Source: Robiginitomaculum sp.
Lineage (GTDB): Bacteria > Pseudomonadota > Alphaproteobacteria > Caulobacterales > Maricaulaceae
DNA: 9,858 nucleotides
Direction: 5' to 3'
Assembly (NCBI GenBank): GCA_021647805.1
Contig: JAKITZ010000078.1
Coordinates: forward strand, 1-9,858
Notes under the pieces: generated by a model
What the model was told of the DNA's origin: nothing
Database searches by the model: none
The model's input: only the letters and a program-made list of their open reading frames with translations
Program-made: the position numbers and the translations under genes
Shown: one piece after another, positions 1 to 6,629 of the stretch
Numbering within the stretch: position 1 is the stretch's first letter
Layout: every line of letters starts with the position of its first letter

Positions 1-84
1 GAAAGCATATTGGGTTATGAATTACCAGGTTTGGCAGCGGTTTGTAAGCAATTAGCGGCGCAGTGGCAAAGGCAAAATGGTTAA
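1..84 (+). CDS. C-terminal end of an upstream operon gene (unidentified)
   Basis: Frame 1 is open from the window edge to a TAA at 82-84 and encodes 27 residues ending in AQWQRQNG. The TAA abuts the ATG of the synthase gene with no gap, which suggests one transcript and translational coupling. The tail looks helical and has no diagnostic motif. In nonulosonate loci the preceding gene is often a PseG/FlmD-type hydrolase, a PseF/NeuA-type CMP-sugar transferase or a NeuC-type epimerase. Any of these would fit, and the fragment cannot decide among them. Confidence 0.6.
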   Translation, partial: ESILGYELPGLAAVCKQLAAQWQRQNG

Positions 85-1161
85 ATGAGCATGGAAAAAA
101 ACTTTCAAATAGGTGGGCGAGAAATCGGTAAAAACCAGCCCACATGGTTTATCGCGGACATTGCTTCATCTCATGATGGCGAGCTTGATCGTGCGGTGGA
201 GCTGATCCATTTGGCGGCGCAAGCCGGGGCGGACTGTGCAAAGTTTCAACATTTTTTAGCCAAAGATATCGTCTCTGATGTGGGATTTTCACAATTAACT
301 GAACAATCTTCCCATCAATCAAGTTGGAAAGAAAGCGTTTTTGAGGTGTTCCAGAAATATGAAACACCCAGAGACTGGACAGAAGTTTTGGTGCAAACGT
401 GCCGTGATGCCGGTATTGAATATATGACCACCCCTTATGATCTGGCGGCTTTGGATATTATGGATAAATATGTTGGGGCTTATAAAATTGGCTCAGGCGA
501 TATTGGTTGGGTTAGCTTCTTGCAGGCGATAGCAAAGCGTAAAAAACCAATATTTCTGGCCACCGGCGCCGCAAATATTACAGATGTGAAGCGGTCTGTG
601 TCTGCGATACTGGAGTATAACGATGATTTATGCTTGATGCAGTGTAATACAAATTACACAGGTGAAGTAAGTAATTTTTCTTACATAAACTTGAATGTTT
701 TACGAACTTATTCCGCAATGTTTCCTGATCTTGTATTGGGTCTGTCGGATCACACTCCCGGCCATGCCACGGTTTTAGGGGCAATCACATTGGGCGCGCG
801 GGTAGTGGAAAAACATTTTACTGACGATAATTCGCGCGCTGGTCCTGATCACGGGTTTTCGATGAACCCGAAAAGCTGGCGCGAAATGGTTGATCGCTCT
901 AGGGAGTTGGAATTGGCATTGGGTGATGGAATTAAGCGGGTGGAGGCCAATGAAACCGAAGCTGCAATAGTCCAACGTCGTTGTTTGCGTCTTAAATCCG
1001 ACTTAGAGGCCGGGCATGTATTGCAAGAAAGTGATCTTGAAGCATTAAGGCCAAAACCAGTGGGTTCAGTGGAACCATGGCAAATGAATATGGTAATTGG
1101 CAAGGTGTTGGCAAAACCAATGCGCCAAGGTGAAGCATTACTGCTAAAGGACTTTTTATGA
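85..1161 (+). CDS. Nonulosonic acid synthase, NeuB/PseI/LegI family
   Basis: This 358-residue protein has the full length and layout of sialic-acid-type synthases. These enzymes condense phosphoenolpyruvate with a 6-carbon N-acyl amino sugar to give Neu5Ac, pseudaminic or legionaminic acid in the cytoplasm. The NeuB TIM barrel spans about residues 15-285, with IADIASSHDG at 23-32, AKFQ at 52-55, TTPYDL at 115-120, KIGSGD at 134-139 and CNTNYTG at 187-193. The metal-binding histidines of the family correspond to H223 in SDHTPG and H244 in EKHFT. An SAF/antifreeze-like domain occupies about 295-358 (RRCLRL, then RPKPVG); family members usually have serine where C300 stands. The ATG at 85 touches the previous stop; a second ATG at 91 is possible. 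A rather distant AAAGG at 68-72 may be the ribosome binding site. The next gene overlaps it by four bases. Context beside a FlaEY-like gene favours pseudaminic or legionaminic acid for flagellin glycosylation, but the exact substrate is not readable from sequence. Confidence 0.93.
   Translation: MSMEKNFQIGGREIGKNQPTWFIADIASSHDGELDRAVELIHLAAQAGADCAKFQHFLAKDIVSDVGFSQLTEQSSHQSSWKESVFEVFQKYETPRDWTEVLVQTCRDAGIEYMTTPYDLAALDIMDKYVGAYKIGSGDIGWVSFLQAIAKRKKPIFLATGAANITDVKRSVSAILEYNDDLCLMQCNTNYTGEVSNFSYINLNVLRTYSAMFPDLVLGLSDHTPGHATVLGAITLGARVVEKHFTDDNSRAGPDHGFSMNPKSWREMVDRSRELELALGDGIKRVEANETEAAIVQRRCLRLKSDLEAGHVLQESDLEALRPKPVGSVEPWQMNMVIGKVLAKPMRQGEALLLKDFL
1145..1151 (+). promoter_or_regulatory. Shine-Dalgarno for the GNAT gene inside the synthase gene
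   Basis: TAAAGGA lies within the last codons of the synthase gene, six bases before the ATG at 1158. With the ATGA stop/start overlap it supports this start and translational coupling of the two genes. Confidence 0.6.
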
Positions 1162-1697
1162 GTAATTCAAGGGTCATTCTTCAAGGCAAGCACGTGGTTC
1201 TTCGAGCCATTGAGCCTAATGATCTTGAGACCTTGCGAGTGTGGCGCAATCGACCGCAATATCGGCAATTTTTTCGTGAATACCGCGACATAACTTCAAA
1301 AATGCAACAAAACTGGTACGAGAAAACGGTATTGGTAAACGACCGGGTGATTATGTTTGCGATAACTGACAGGCAAAATGATCGCCTGCTTGGAGCTTGT
1401 GGTTTGTGCTATATTGACCAACGAAACAGTTCTGCCGATTTTTCGATATATTTGGGTGCTGATGATTTATATATTGATGAGAAATACGCGCCGGATGCCG
1501 GTAAACTATTGTTAGAATATGGGACTTCGACGTTAAAGCTACACCGTATCTGGGCAGAAATTTACGCCATAGATATGGCAAAACAACAATTATTGCCAAA
1601 CTTGGGCTTCTCTTTAGAAGGTCGCCACCGACAGGCGCACCGGCTTGAAAATGGCGATTGGACTGATTGTTTATTTTACGGATTATTGACCAGTTAA
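1158..1697 (+). CDS. GNAT N-acetyltransferase, RimJ/RimL-type, PseH/FlmH-like
   Basis: This 179-residue protein has the GNAT fold order: an N-terminal strand with VVLRAIEPND (13-22) and a VWRNRP helix (28-33), a central IYLG strand (97-100), LHRIWAEIYAID (128-139), then LGFSLEGRHR (149-158) and a closing DGxWTD-type segment near 166-170. That order is typical of small acetyl-CoA-dependent acetyltransferases related to RimJ/RimL. In nonulosonate operons such enzymes (PseH; FlmH in Caulobacter) N-acetylate the 4-amino group of the nucleotide-linked sugar before hydrolysis and condensation, which is the inferred role here. The start overlaps the synthase stop as ATGA and has a good AAAGGA ribosome site. 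The usual pyrophosphate-binding R/Q-x-x-G-x-G/A loop is not obvious: the expected place reads DEKYAPDA (107-114). That could be a subfamily form or an altered cofactor loop. Substrate assignment rests on context. Confidence 0.8.
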   Translation: MSNSRVILQGKHVVLRAIEPNDLETLRVWRNRPQYRQFFREYRDITSKMQQNWYEKTVLVNDRVIMFAITDRQNDRLLGACGLCYIDQRNSSADFSIYLGADDLYIDEKYAPDAGKLLLEYGTSTLKLHRIWAEIYAIDMAKQQLLPNLGFSLEGRHRQAHRLENGDWTDCLFYGLLTS

Positions 1698-1719
1698 AAC
1701 CTTGAACTTTCCTACGAAA

Positions 1720-1732
1720 TTTAGTCACTAAA
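1720..1732. promoter_or_regulatory. Perfect 13-base palindrome upstream of the FlaEY-like gene
   Basis: TTTAGT-C-ACTAAA has two perfect 6-base arms around one central base. It lies in the 110-base gap after the GNAT gene, 21 bases upstream of a TATAAT. Position and symmetry suit an operator for a dimeric regulator, but the stretch is AT-rich and chance is possible. Confidence 0.3.
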
Positions 1733-1753
1733 ACTAATTGTAATTTCTTAAGC

Positions 1754-1759
1754 TATAAT
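1754..1759 (+). promoter_or_regulatory. Possible -10 element (TATAAT) for the FlaEY-like gene
   Basis: A consensus TATAAT lies 48 bases before the ATG at 1808. No good -35 hexamer is found 16 to 18 bases upstream (AAACTA is the best placed), so it would need an activator or be weak. No sigma54-type TGGCAC-N5-TTGC element, as used by many late flagellar genes of Caulobacter, was seen in this gap. Confidence 0.3.
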
Positions 1760-1807
1760 CAGGAAGTTATTGTTATTGTGATCTAGTTTTATAACTGGAT
1801 TTTGATT

Positions 1808-4495
1808 ATGTCGTTTAATGGCTCGTTTTCGCCAACCGGATTAAGCGCTGATTTGCTACTTGGTAGCTATCAGGCGGCCAGCGATTTGCGCTTGGCCAGA
1901 TTGATCTCGGCTGGGCGGGCGGCCAATGTACCAAACCTAAATGCAGCCAAGCCAGATACATCGGTTCCGCCGCCATGGGATGCTAGCGCCAAACCGTTAG
2001 GGCAAGCAGCCATTCTTAACAAGGCGTTGGCTTCGGGGCAGTTTTTCTATCAGGATTTAGAGAGTTTTTCCGACACGTCAGCCCCAGAAGACCAAAAGAA
2101 ATTATTCGCTCTTTATCAAGGGCTTCGCAGGCTTTCGGCGTTGGGGGTCGAGGCCGCCGACAAAACCGTTACTGATGCGCGAAGGCGTTTGTTAGATCGT
2201 CGTTTGGGTGAGGGTATAGCCCAGTTGGAAGGTTTCCTTGGAGTAACAGAATTTGAAGAACTTTCGTTCCTAAAGGGTGCGAAAAGCAGCAAAGCCGACA
2301 GCACCTTGTCTATTGAACGCAATCGTTCGGATTATGTCACTGGGGTGATTTATGACGGCACATTTGATGATGCGGTTCCGGCATTTGCTGGCGATGCGCA
2401 ATTCACCATAACCGCCAAGCGGGTAACCGGTGATGTTGTGGTCAATATTGATCTGGCCGAGATGGGCGCAACCGTGCGCAATCTTGATAATGTAGCGGAC
2501 TATATAAATGGTAAGCTAGATGCTGCTGGTTTGTATTCAACATTTAAGCGGGTAAAAATTGGCGAGCCGGATGAAAACAACATAGTTGCGGGAAACCAGT
2601 TTGGTTACAAAATACTCGGCTCGGAAGTCGAACCATTGCAGTTTATACCGGTTACCGGAACGCCTGCAATTTATGTAGCTGGTGTTTCAGGTGTCGGCGA
2701 TACAGCAACTGCCCGGATCAGTAAATTTGATGCCGAGGCGTTATCTGCTCCGGTGATAGACTTTTCTACCCGTCTTGAGGCAGCTGAAGATGCAAGTACC
2801 AAGTTTCTAGCCACCAAAACCGGAAGCAATGGTGAAATTTACGCGATCGTTAGTTCTGATGGTGAGGTTGCTGGTTTGCAGCCTCGCGGTGAAAAAGATA
2901 TTTATCTGGTACGATATGACAGTTCTGGCAAAACTATTTTCACTCGTGGCTTGGGCTCTGCTGGTGATATTGATGTTAGCGATCTGGCAATTGCCAATGA
3001 TGGTTCGGTGGTCATTTCTGGAAAAGTCAGTGGCACTTTGGGTAATACTACTAAATTCGGGGCAAATGATAGTTTCGTTGCCAAATTTGATGCCAATGGT
3101 AATGAGCAATTCATCAAGCGTTTTGGGGTGTTTGCCGATGATCAAGCCAATGCGGTAACTGTGGACAATAGTGGTAATATATTTGTTGTTGGCTCGACCA
3201 GTGCCGCGCTTACCGGTGCACATAATGGTGGTAATGATGCCTATATCCGAGCGATGGACAGCAATGGTAATACCTTATTCACCCGTCAATTCGGAACCGC
3301 GGCCAATGAAACCGCCAAGGAAATAACCATCGATGCTAATGGTGATTTATTGGTAGTCAGCGAAGAAAATGGCATTGGCAAATTAACCAAGTTTAGCGCA
3401 GCCAATGGTACCGATCCGGCGATTTGGCAGATAGATCTTGGCTCGCTTGATAGCGGCTCTATTAGTTCTTTACGGGTTGACGGCACGGCAATTATCGTTG
3501 GTGGCTCGGTTGGTGCAGCCAACGGTCTTGGCGCTGGTATTCTTGCCCATTCCGGCGAGCGAGACGGCTTTCTAACCAGAATAGATGAAGATGGCGGTGG
3601 TAATCCGGCGCGCACTTGGACGACATTTTTAGGAACGACTGCTACTGACACCATTAGCGAGTTGGCATCGGCCAATGGAAAGCTGTATGCCGTAGGAACC
3701 ACGGGCGGCTCCATGCCCGGTGGTGGGGTGCTAAGTGGCAGTAATAATGCCTTTGTCAGCAGGGTCGACCTTGCAACTGGTGCGGTTGAGGGAACTAGCC
3801 AGATAACCGGCAGTGGCGGCAATGCATCGGCGACTGCAATAAGCATTGATACCACCGGAACATCGATCTTGGACGCTTTTCGTCTGCCCAAAGGCATGGC
3901 TATATCCTTCGACAGTCCGGTTTTGACTACTCGTTCTGTGACTCGTGATGGTGATAGTTTTCAGATCAGTCTTAATGGCGGAACAAAACGAACGATTCGT
4001 ATTGATAGTGATGATACTTACCGGGCGCTGACGTTCAAAATAAATGCGGTTTTGGTGCTAGATGGCAAGGCCGAAATTGTTCGAGGTGCCAAGGGTGATA
4101 CTCTGCGCATCAAACCGAGTGAGGGTAATTCGATTGAATTGTTCGCTGGCCCCGAGGGACGGGATTTGCTTTCTGCCTTAGGAATTCCAGAGGGCGCAGT
4201 ACAGCTAGAAGAAGAAAACAAAGACGACGAAACGTCCTCATCTGCACCGCCGGTTTATGCCTTGGGGTTTAGCTCCGAAATTGCTTTGAGTACCCTAAAA
4301 CAAGCAAATGCCGCAAATGAAGCATTGAATGAAGCACTAACATTGGTACGCAGCGCCTACAGAACATTGACCCTTGATCCAGCACTAAAAGCTTTGCTCG
4401 AAGGTGGCAATAAAGCCAATGGCCCGGTTCCAGCGTACTTAAGCGCACAAATAGCCAACTATTCGGCAGGACTGGCCAGACTAACTGGCGGTTGA
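1808..4495 (+). CDS. flaEY: FlaEY-like flagellar regulatory/filament-associated protein with SBBP beta-propeller
   Basis: This 895-residue protein resembles the FlaEY proteins of Caulobacter relatives in length, order of regions and the phrase FAGDxQF...NxxxYINGxLxAAG; FlaEY is linked to flagellin expression and filament assembly. There is no Sec signal peptide or membrane helix. Residues 1-170 are mostly helical. A module at about 175-252 (QFTITAK, DLAEMG, NVADYINGKL) resembles the flagellin/FliD IN motif. Residues about 335-690 form a propeller of SBBP-like blades recurring every roughly 56 residues, each with an NGN-type turn, an FxRxFG segment and a VDxxGNIFVVG strand. A second IN-like module follows at about 716-798 (ISLNGG, TFKINAVL, DTLRIKPSEG). 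An acidic linker near 800-812 precedes an Ala/Leu-rich helical tail. The frame also opens at TTG 1802, but ATG 1808 is better placed, with TGGA eight bases upstream. It follows the nonulosonate operon after 110 bases. The symbol rests on recalled family resemblance, and the mechanism is unknown. Confidence 0.7.
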   Translation: MSFNGSFSPTGLSADLLLGSYQAASDLRLARLISAGRAANVPNLNAAKPDTSVPPPWDASAKPLGQAAILNKALASGQFFYQDLESFSDTSAPEDQKKLFALYQGLRRLSALGVEAADKTVTDARRRLLDRRLGEGIAQLEGFLGVTEFEELSFLKGAKSSKADSTLSIERNRSDYVTGVIYDGTFDDAVPAFAGDAQFTITAKRVTGDVVVNIDLAEMGATVRNLDNVADYINGKLDAAGLYSTFKRVKIGEPDENNIVAGNQFGYKILGSEVEPLQFIPVTGTPAIYVAGVSGVGDTATARISKFDAEALSAPVIDFSTRLEAAEDASTKFLATKTGSNGEIYAIVSSDGEVAGLQPRGEKDIYLVRYDSSGKTIFTRGLGSAGDIDVSDLAIANDGSVVISGKVSGTLGNTTKFGANDSFVAKFDANGNEQFIKRFGVFADDQANAVTVDNSGNIFVVGSTSAALTGAHNGGNDAYIRAMDSNGNTLFTRQFGTAANETAKEITIDANGDLLVVSEENGIGKLTKFSAANGTDPAIWQIDLGSLDSGSISSLRVDGTAIIVGGSVGAANGLGAGILAHSGERDGFLTRIDEDGGGNPARTWTTFLGTTATDTISELASANGKLYAVGTTGGSMPGGGVLSGSNNAFVSRVDLATGAVEGTSQITGSGGNASATAISIDTTGTSILDAFRLPKGMAISFDSPVLTTRSVTRDGDSFQISLNGGTKRTIRIDSDDTYRALTFKINAVLVLDGKAEIVRGAKGDTLRIKPSEGNSIELFAGPEGRDLLSALGIPEGAVQLEEENKDDETSSSAPPVYALGFSSEIALSTLKQANAANEALNEALTLVRSAYRTLTLDPALKALLEGGNKANGPVPAYLSAQIANYSAGLARLTGG

Positions 4496-4610
4496 GTTTA
4501 TCCCTTATACTCGTATCTTGCTTGTCGAAAGCCTAGATGGGTAGGCAACTATATTGTGGGTGTTGCATCGAAATTCAGGCAATTGCGGTGCTTTAAATCC
4601 ATGTTGTGCA

Positions 4611-4669
4611 TAGTCACTTATTTTATTGATATTTTTTAGTAACTATCTATACTTTGGTAACTTATTTTA
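4611..4669 (+). repeat. Direct repeats TRGTMACT (x3) and ACTTATTTTA (x2) around the nuclease promoter
   Basis: TAGTCACT (4611-4618), TAGTAACT (4637-4644) and TGGTAACT (4655-4662) are three copies of one octamer in the same orientation within 52 bases. The outer two are extended by an identical ACTTATTTTA (4616-4625 and 4660-4669). They bracket the -35 and -10 elements, as operator sites of a repressor or autoregulator would. The region is AT-rich, so some of the similarity may be chance. Confidence 0.4.
4626..4653 (+). promoter_or_regulatory. Sigma70-like promoter for the DUF262 nuclease gene
   Basis: TTGATA (4626-4631) and TATACT (4648-4653) each match the consensus hexamers at five of six bases and are 16 bases apart. 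Transcription would start near 4660, giving a leader of about 45 bases. This would let the nuclease gene be expressed independently of the flagellar genes around it. Confidence 0.5.
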
Positions 4670-4704
4670 GAAAAAGCGATTGCTCTGATAGCCAAAGGTG
4701 AAAA

Positions 4705-6480
4705 ATGAATTTTACCGACCGAATTCGCCCAACAGACAAAGGCATCACTACATATCTCGATGAGCTTAAAAACCTTGATTTTCAGATACCCACTTTTCAA
4801 AGAGAGGTCGTCTGGGAAAAGGAAAATGTTAAAAAGCTTTGGGATAGTATTTATAAGTTTTATCCTCTTGGAAGTATATTGGTGTGGAAAACCGATATAA
4901 AATTGCAAAACCATAGAAAAATAGGGGGTCATGAAATATCTGATGGCTCTTTTGATCGTACTGAATACCAATATATTCTTGATGGACAGCAAAGAACAAC
5001 CTCACTAATGACGTCTCTATATGGCGGACCCATTGAAGGAAAAGCCGGATTCGATCCCACAATATATATTGATCTAACGGTTGAAGATGAAACAGAAACT
5101 GATGATGATAGTTACAAGAAACGGTTTTTATATTTTGATGAAATTGATGACAAAAATGGTATTTTCAAAAGAAATTACGGCAGACAAAATAAATATGACA
5201 ATGGATTAATTGTTCAATTATTATATATCAAGCAGAACTTTAGTTCTGTAGAAAGAGCATTGGTAGAAAATGCAGATTATGATTATAAAGACTACGATCA
5301 CCCTGTTAGAGAGCAGCTTAGAAGGGTAAAGCAAGTCCTTGATAATTATCGTCTATCATTTATTGAGCTAAAAGGCATACAAGTATCCGAAGTCTGCCAA
5401 ATATTTGAACGAATTAACCAAGCTGGCAAATCTCTTGATATCTTCGACATTGTTGTTGCCAAAACTTTCCGCCCAGAAAAAGACGGGGTATCTGGGTTTT
5501 ATTTAAGAGAATATATCGATAATTTTAGGACAACCAACAATAGTCTATTCTTGCAAATCAGTGAGTTCGACTATTTGCAAATTTTAGCTATCCTAATTAG
5601 AGAAAATATTGAAGGCTCAAGAATACATAACATAACCCCTCGTTATCTAAATGACATAAAGACCGAGCAAATTGAGCAAATATGGGAATCAGCTAAAAAA
5701 GCTATAAATAAAACTTTTGATTTTTTTGAAAACACACTGAACATTAAGGGGCCGCAATTAATTCCATATAGGTACTTTTATCTAACTATTTCCTCTTATT
5801 TTTTCAATAATGAGAACCCAGATTATAGTTTTCTAAAAAAGTATTTCTGGTTTTATAGCCTACATAATAAAGACCTGCTAAAGAATACAGGCGACTTAGA
5901 TGATCACATTAAATTTTTGGCTAAACAAAGAGATTCTGGAAAATATGATTTCCAACGCTTTTTACTTGATAGAGAAACTCTGAGAAAATCTTCTTACAGC
6001 TCAAAAGGTCGTTTATCTAGAGCCATACTTTCGTTATATGTAAGCAAACAACCGAAAGATTGGAAATATACGGATAGAAATGTCTTGGTAGATAACCTCT
6101 TTTTCTCAATAGATAAACCAAATTTACATCACATATTCCCAACAAATTATATTGCTCAAAATGTTGGTGGCAATAACTTGAATAACAATAGTTTGATGAA
6201 TATTGCATATCTAACACAAATAACGAATTTAGAGATAAGTGACAAAAACCCACTAAGCTATATTAGTGAATATGATGCGAACCCAAACTTTGAGCAAGCA
6301 CTAGAGTCACACATTATACCGAGCAACTTGCTAAAATGGTCTAGGTTGGAAAGTATGCCAACCGATGCTCTTGAGCAATTTATAGAAAGTAGAATTGATA
6401 TGATTATCGATGAATTAAAGGGTATCCTTCCTGATGCTAATTTTGAAGTTATAGATACTAAAGAAAAAACTGAAATTTAA
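4705..6480 (+). CDS. DUF262 + DUF1524 (HNH) modification-dependent restriction protein, GmrSD/SspE-like
   Basis: This 591-residue soluble protein fuses the two halves of GmrSD-type systems. The N-terminal DUF262 domain shows IPTFQR (28-33), VVWEKE (35-40), a DSIYKFYPLGSIL stretch (47-59), the DGQQRTT motif (93-99) linked to nucleotide hydrolysis, and FERINQAGKSLDIFDIVVAK (234-253). A helical middle region follows (about 260-450). The C-terminal DUF1524/HNH nuclease shows HHIFP (475-479, H476 the likely catalytic base), N499, N508 and SDKNPLSY (512-519). Characterised relatives (GmrSD, SspE, BrxU) cut foreign DNA carrying base or phosphorothioate modification, so phage defence is the inferred role. 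The start has AAAGGTGA five bases upstream. All key motifs are intact and there is no frameshift. Sampled G+C is near 30 percent against 50 to 60 percent in the neighbours, a sign of transfer. No methylase or dnd/ssp gene lies nearby, so the modification sensed is unknown. A non-restriction role of a DUF262 protein cannot be excluded. Confidence 0.88.
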   Translation: MNFTDRIRPTDKGITTYLDELKNLDFQIPTFQREVVWEKENVKKLWDSIYKFYPLGSILVWKTDIKLQNHRKIGGHEISDGSFDRTEYQYILDGQQRTTSLMTSLYGGPIEGKAGFDPTIYIDLTVEDETETDDDSYKKRFLYFDEIDDKNGIFKRNYGRQNKYDNGLIVQLLYIKQNFSSVERALVENADYDYKDYDHPVREQLRRVKQVLDNYRLSFIELKGIQVSEVCQIFERINQAGKSLDIFDIVVAKTFRPEKDGVSGFYLREYIDNFRTTNNSLFLQISEFDYLQILAILIRENIEGSRIHNITPRYLNDIKTEQIEQIWESAKKAINKTFDFFENTLNIKGPQLIPYRYFYLTISSYFFNNENPDYSFLKKYFWFYSLHNKDLLKNTGDLDDHIKFLAKQRDSGKYDFQRFLLDRETLRKSSYSSKGRLSRAILSLYVSKQPKDWKYTDRNVLVDNLFFSIDKPNLHHIFPTNYIAQNVGGNNLNNNSLMNIAYLTQITNLEISDKNPLSYISEYDANPNFEQALESHIIPSNLLKWSRLESMPTDALEQFIESRIDMIIDELKGILPDANFEVIDTKEKTEI

Positions 6481-6550
6481 TTTTTTTGAGATTGCTATTA
6501 AAAAATTTAACCACAAAGAGAGAAATATAGTTAGGGTTTAATCCTACTTG

Positions 6551-6607
6551 AGCAGCTATCATTTTTTAAACAGATGAAACTGTTGTTACTAGGTGCTAAT
6601 TTTTTTT
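6551..6607 (+). terminator. Probable intrinsic terminator between convergent genes
   Basis: AGCAGCTA (6551-6558) pairs with TAGGTGCT (6590-6597) in an 8-bp stem with one G-G mismatch. It encloses an inner AACAG (6569-6573) / CTGTT (6580-6584) hairpin and is followed by eight T residues (6600-6607). The site lies 70 bases after the nuclease stop and would end plus-strand transcription before it enters the convergent TPR gene. The long loop and mismatch make it a moderate candidate. Confidence 0.4.
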
Positions 6608-6629
6608 AAAAACTAAGTTATTAAGGGTT

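Larger units (their letters stand above)
4496..4704. other. 209-base AT-rich intergenic region: propeller-gene end to nuclease promoter
   Basis: No gene is supported here. The left half holds a 5-bp inverted repeat, GCCTA (4531-4535) and TAGGC (4542-4546), without a T-run. It competes with GCAAC (4545-4549) and GTTGC (4562-4566), so no convincing terminator for the upstream gene is visible. The right half holds the promoter and direct repeats listed separately. Base composition falls sharply from here into the nuclease gene, so the left junction of the acquired segment is probably inside this gap. Confidence 0.5.

Noticed and set aside
2829..3158. 109-codon plus-strand frame with hydrophobic runs inside the FlaEY-like gene
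   Set aside because: It overlaps propeller blades in another frame; the apparent membrane character comes from reading Gly/Asp/Asn-rich codons out of frame.
3286..3897. 203-codon open frame on the minus strand inside the FlaEY-like gene
   Set aside because: It is low-complexity (P, V, L, S rich) and antisense to a clear propeller coding region; a frame shadow of a GC-richer repeat gene.
4531..4546. Inverted repeat GCCTA-GATGGG-TAGGC as a terminator of the FlaEY-like gene
   Set aside because: The stem is only 5 bp, no T-run follows, and an alternative GCAAC/GTTGC pairing competes with it.
6532..6546. TAGG / CCTA inverted repeat after the nuclease gene
   Set aside because: The 4-bp stem has no following T-run; too weak to call as a terminator.
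4658..6620. TAACTTA (4658-4664) and its inverted copy (6614-6620) as possible boundaries of an inserted element
   Set aside because: Seven AT-rich bases are expected by chance at this distance; no target duplication, transposase or integrase accompanies them.
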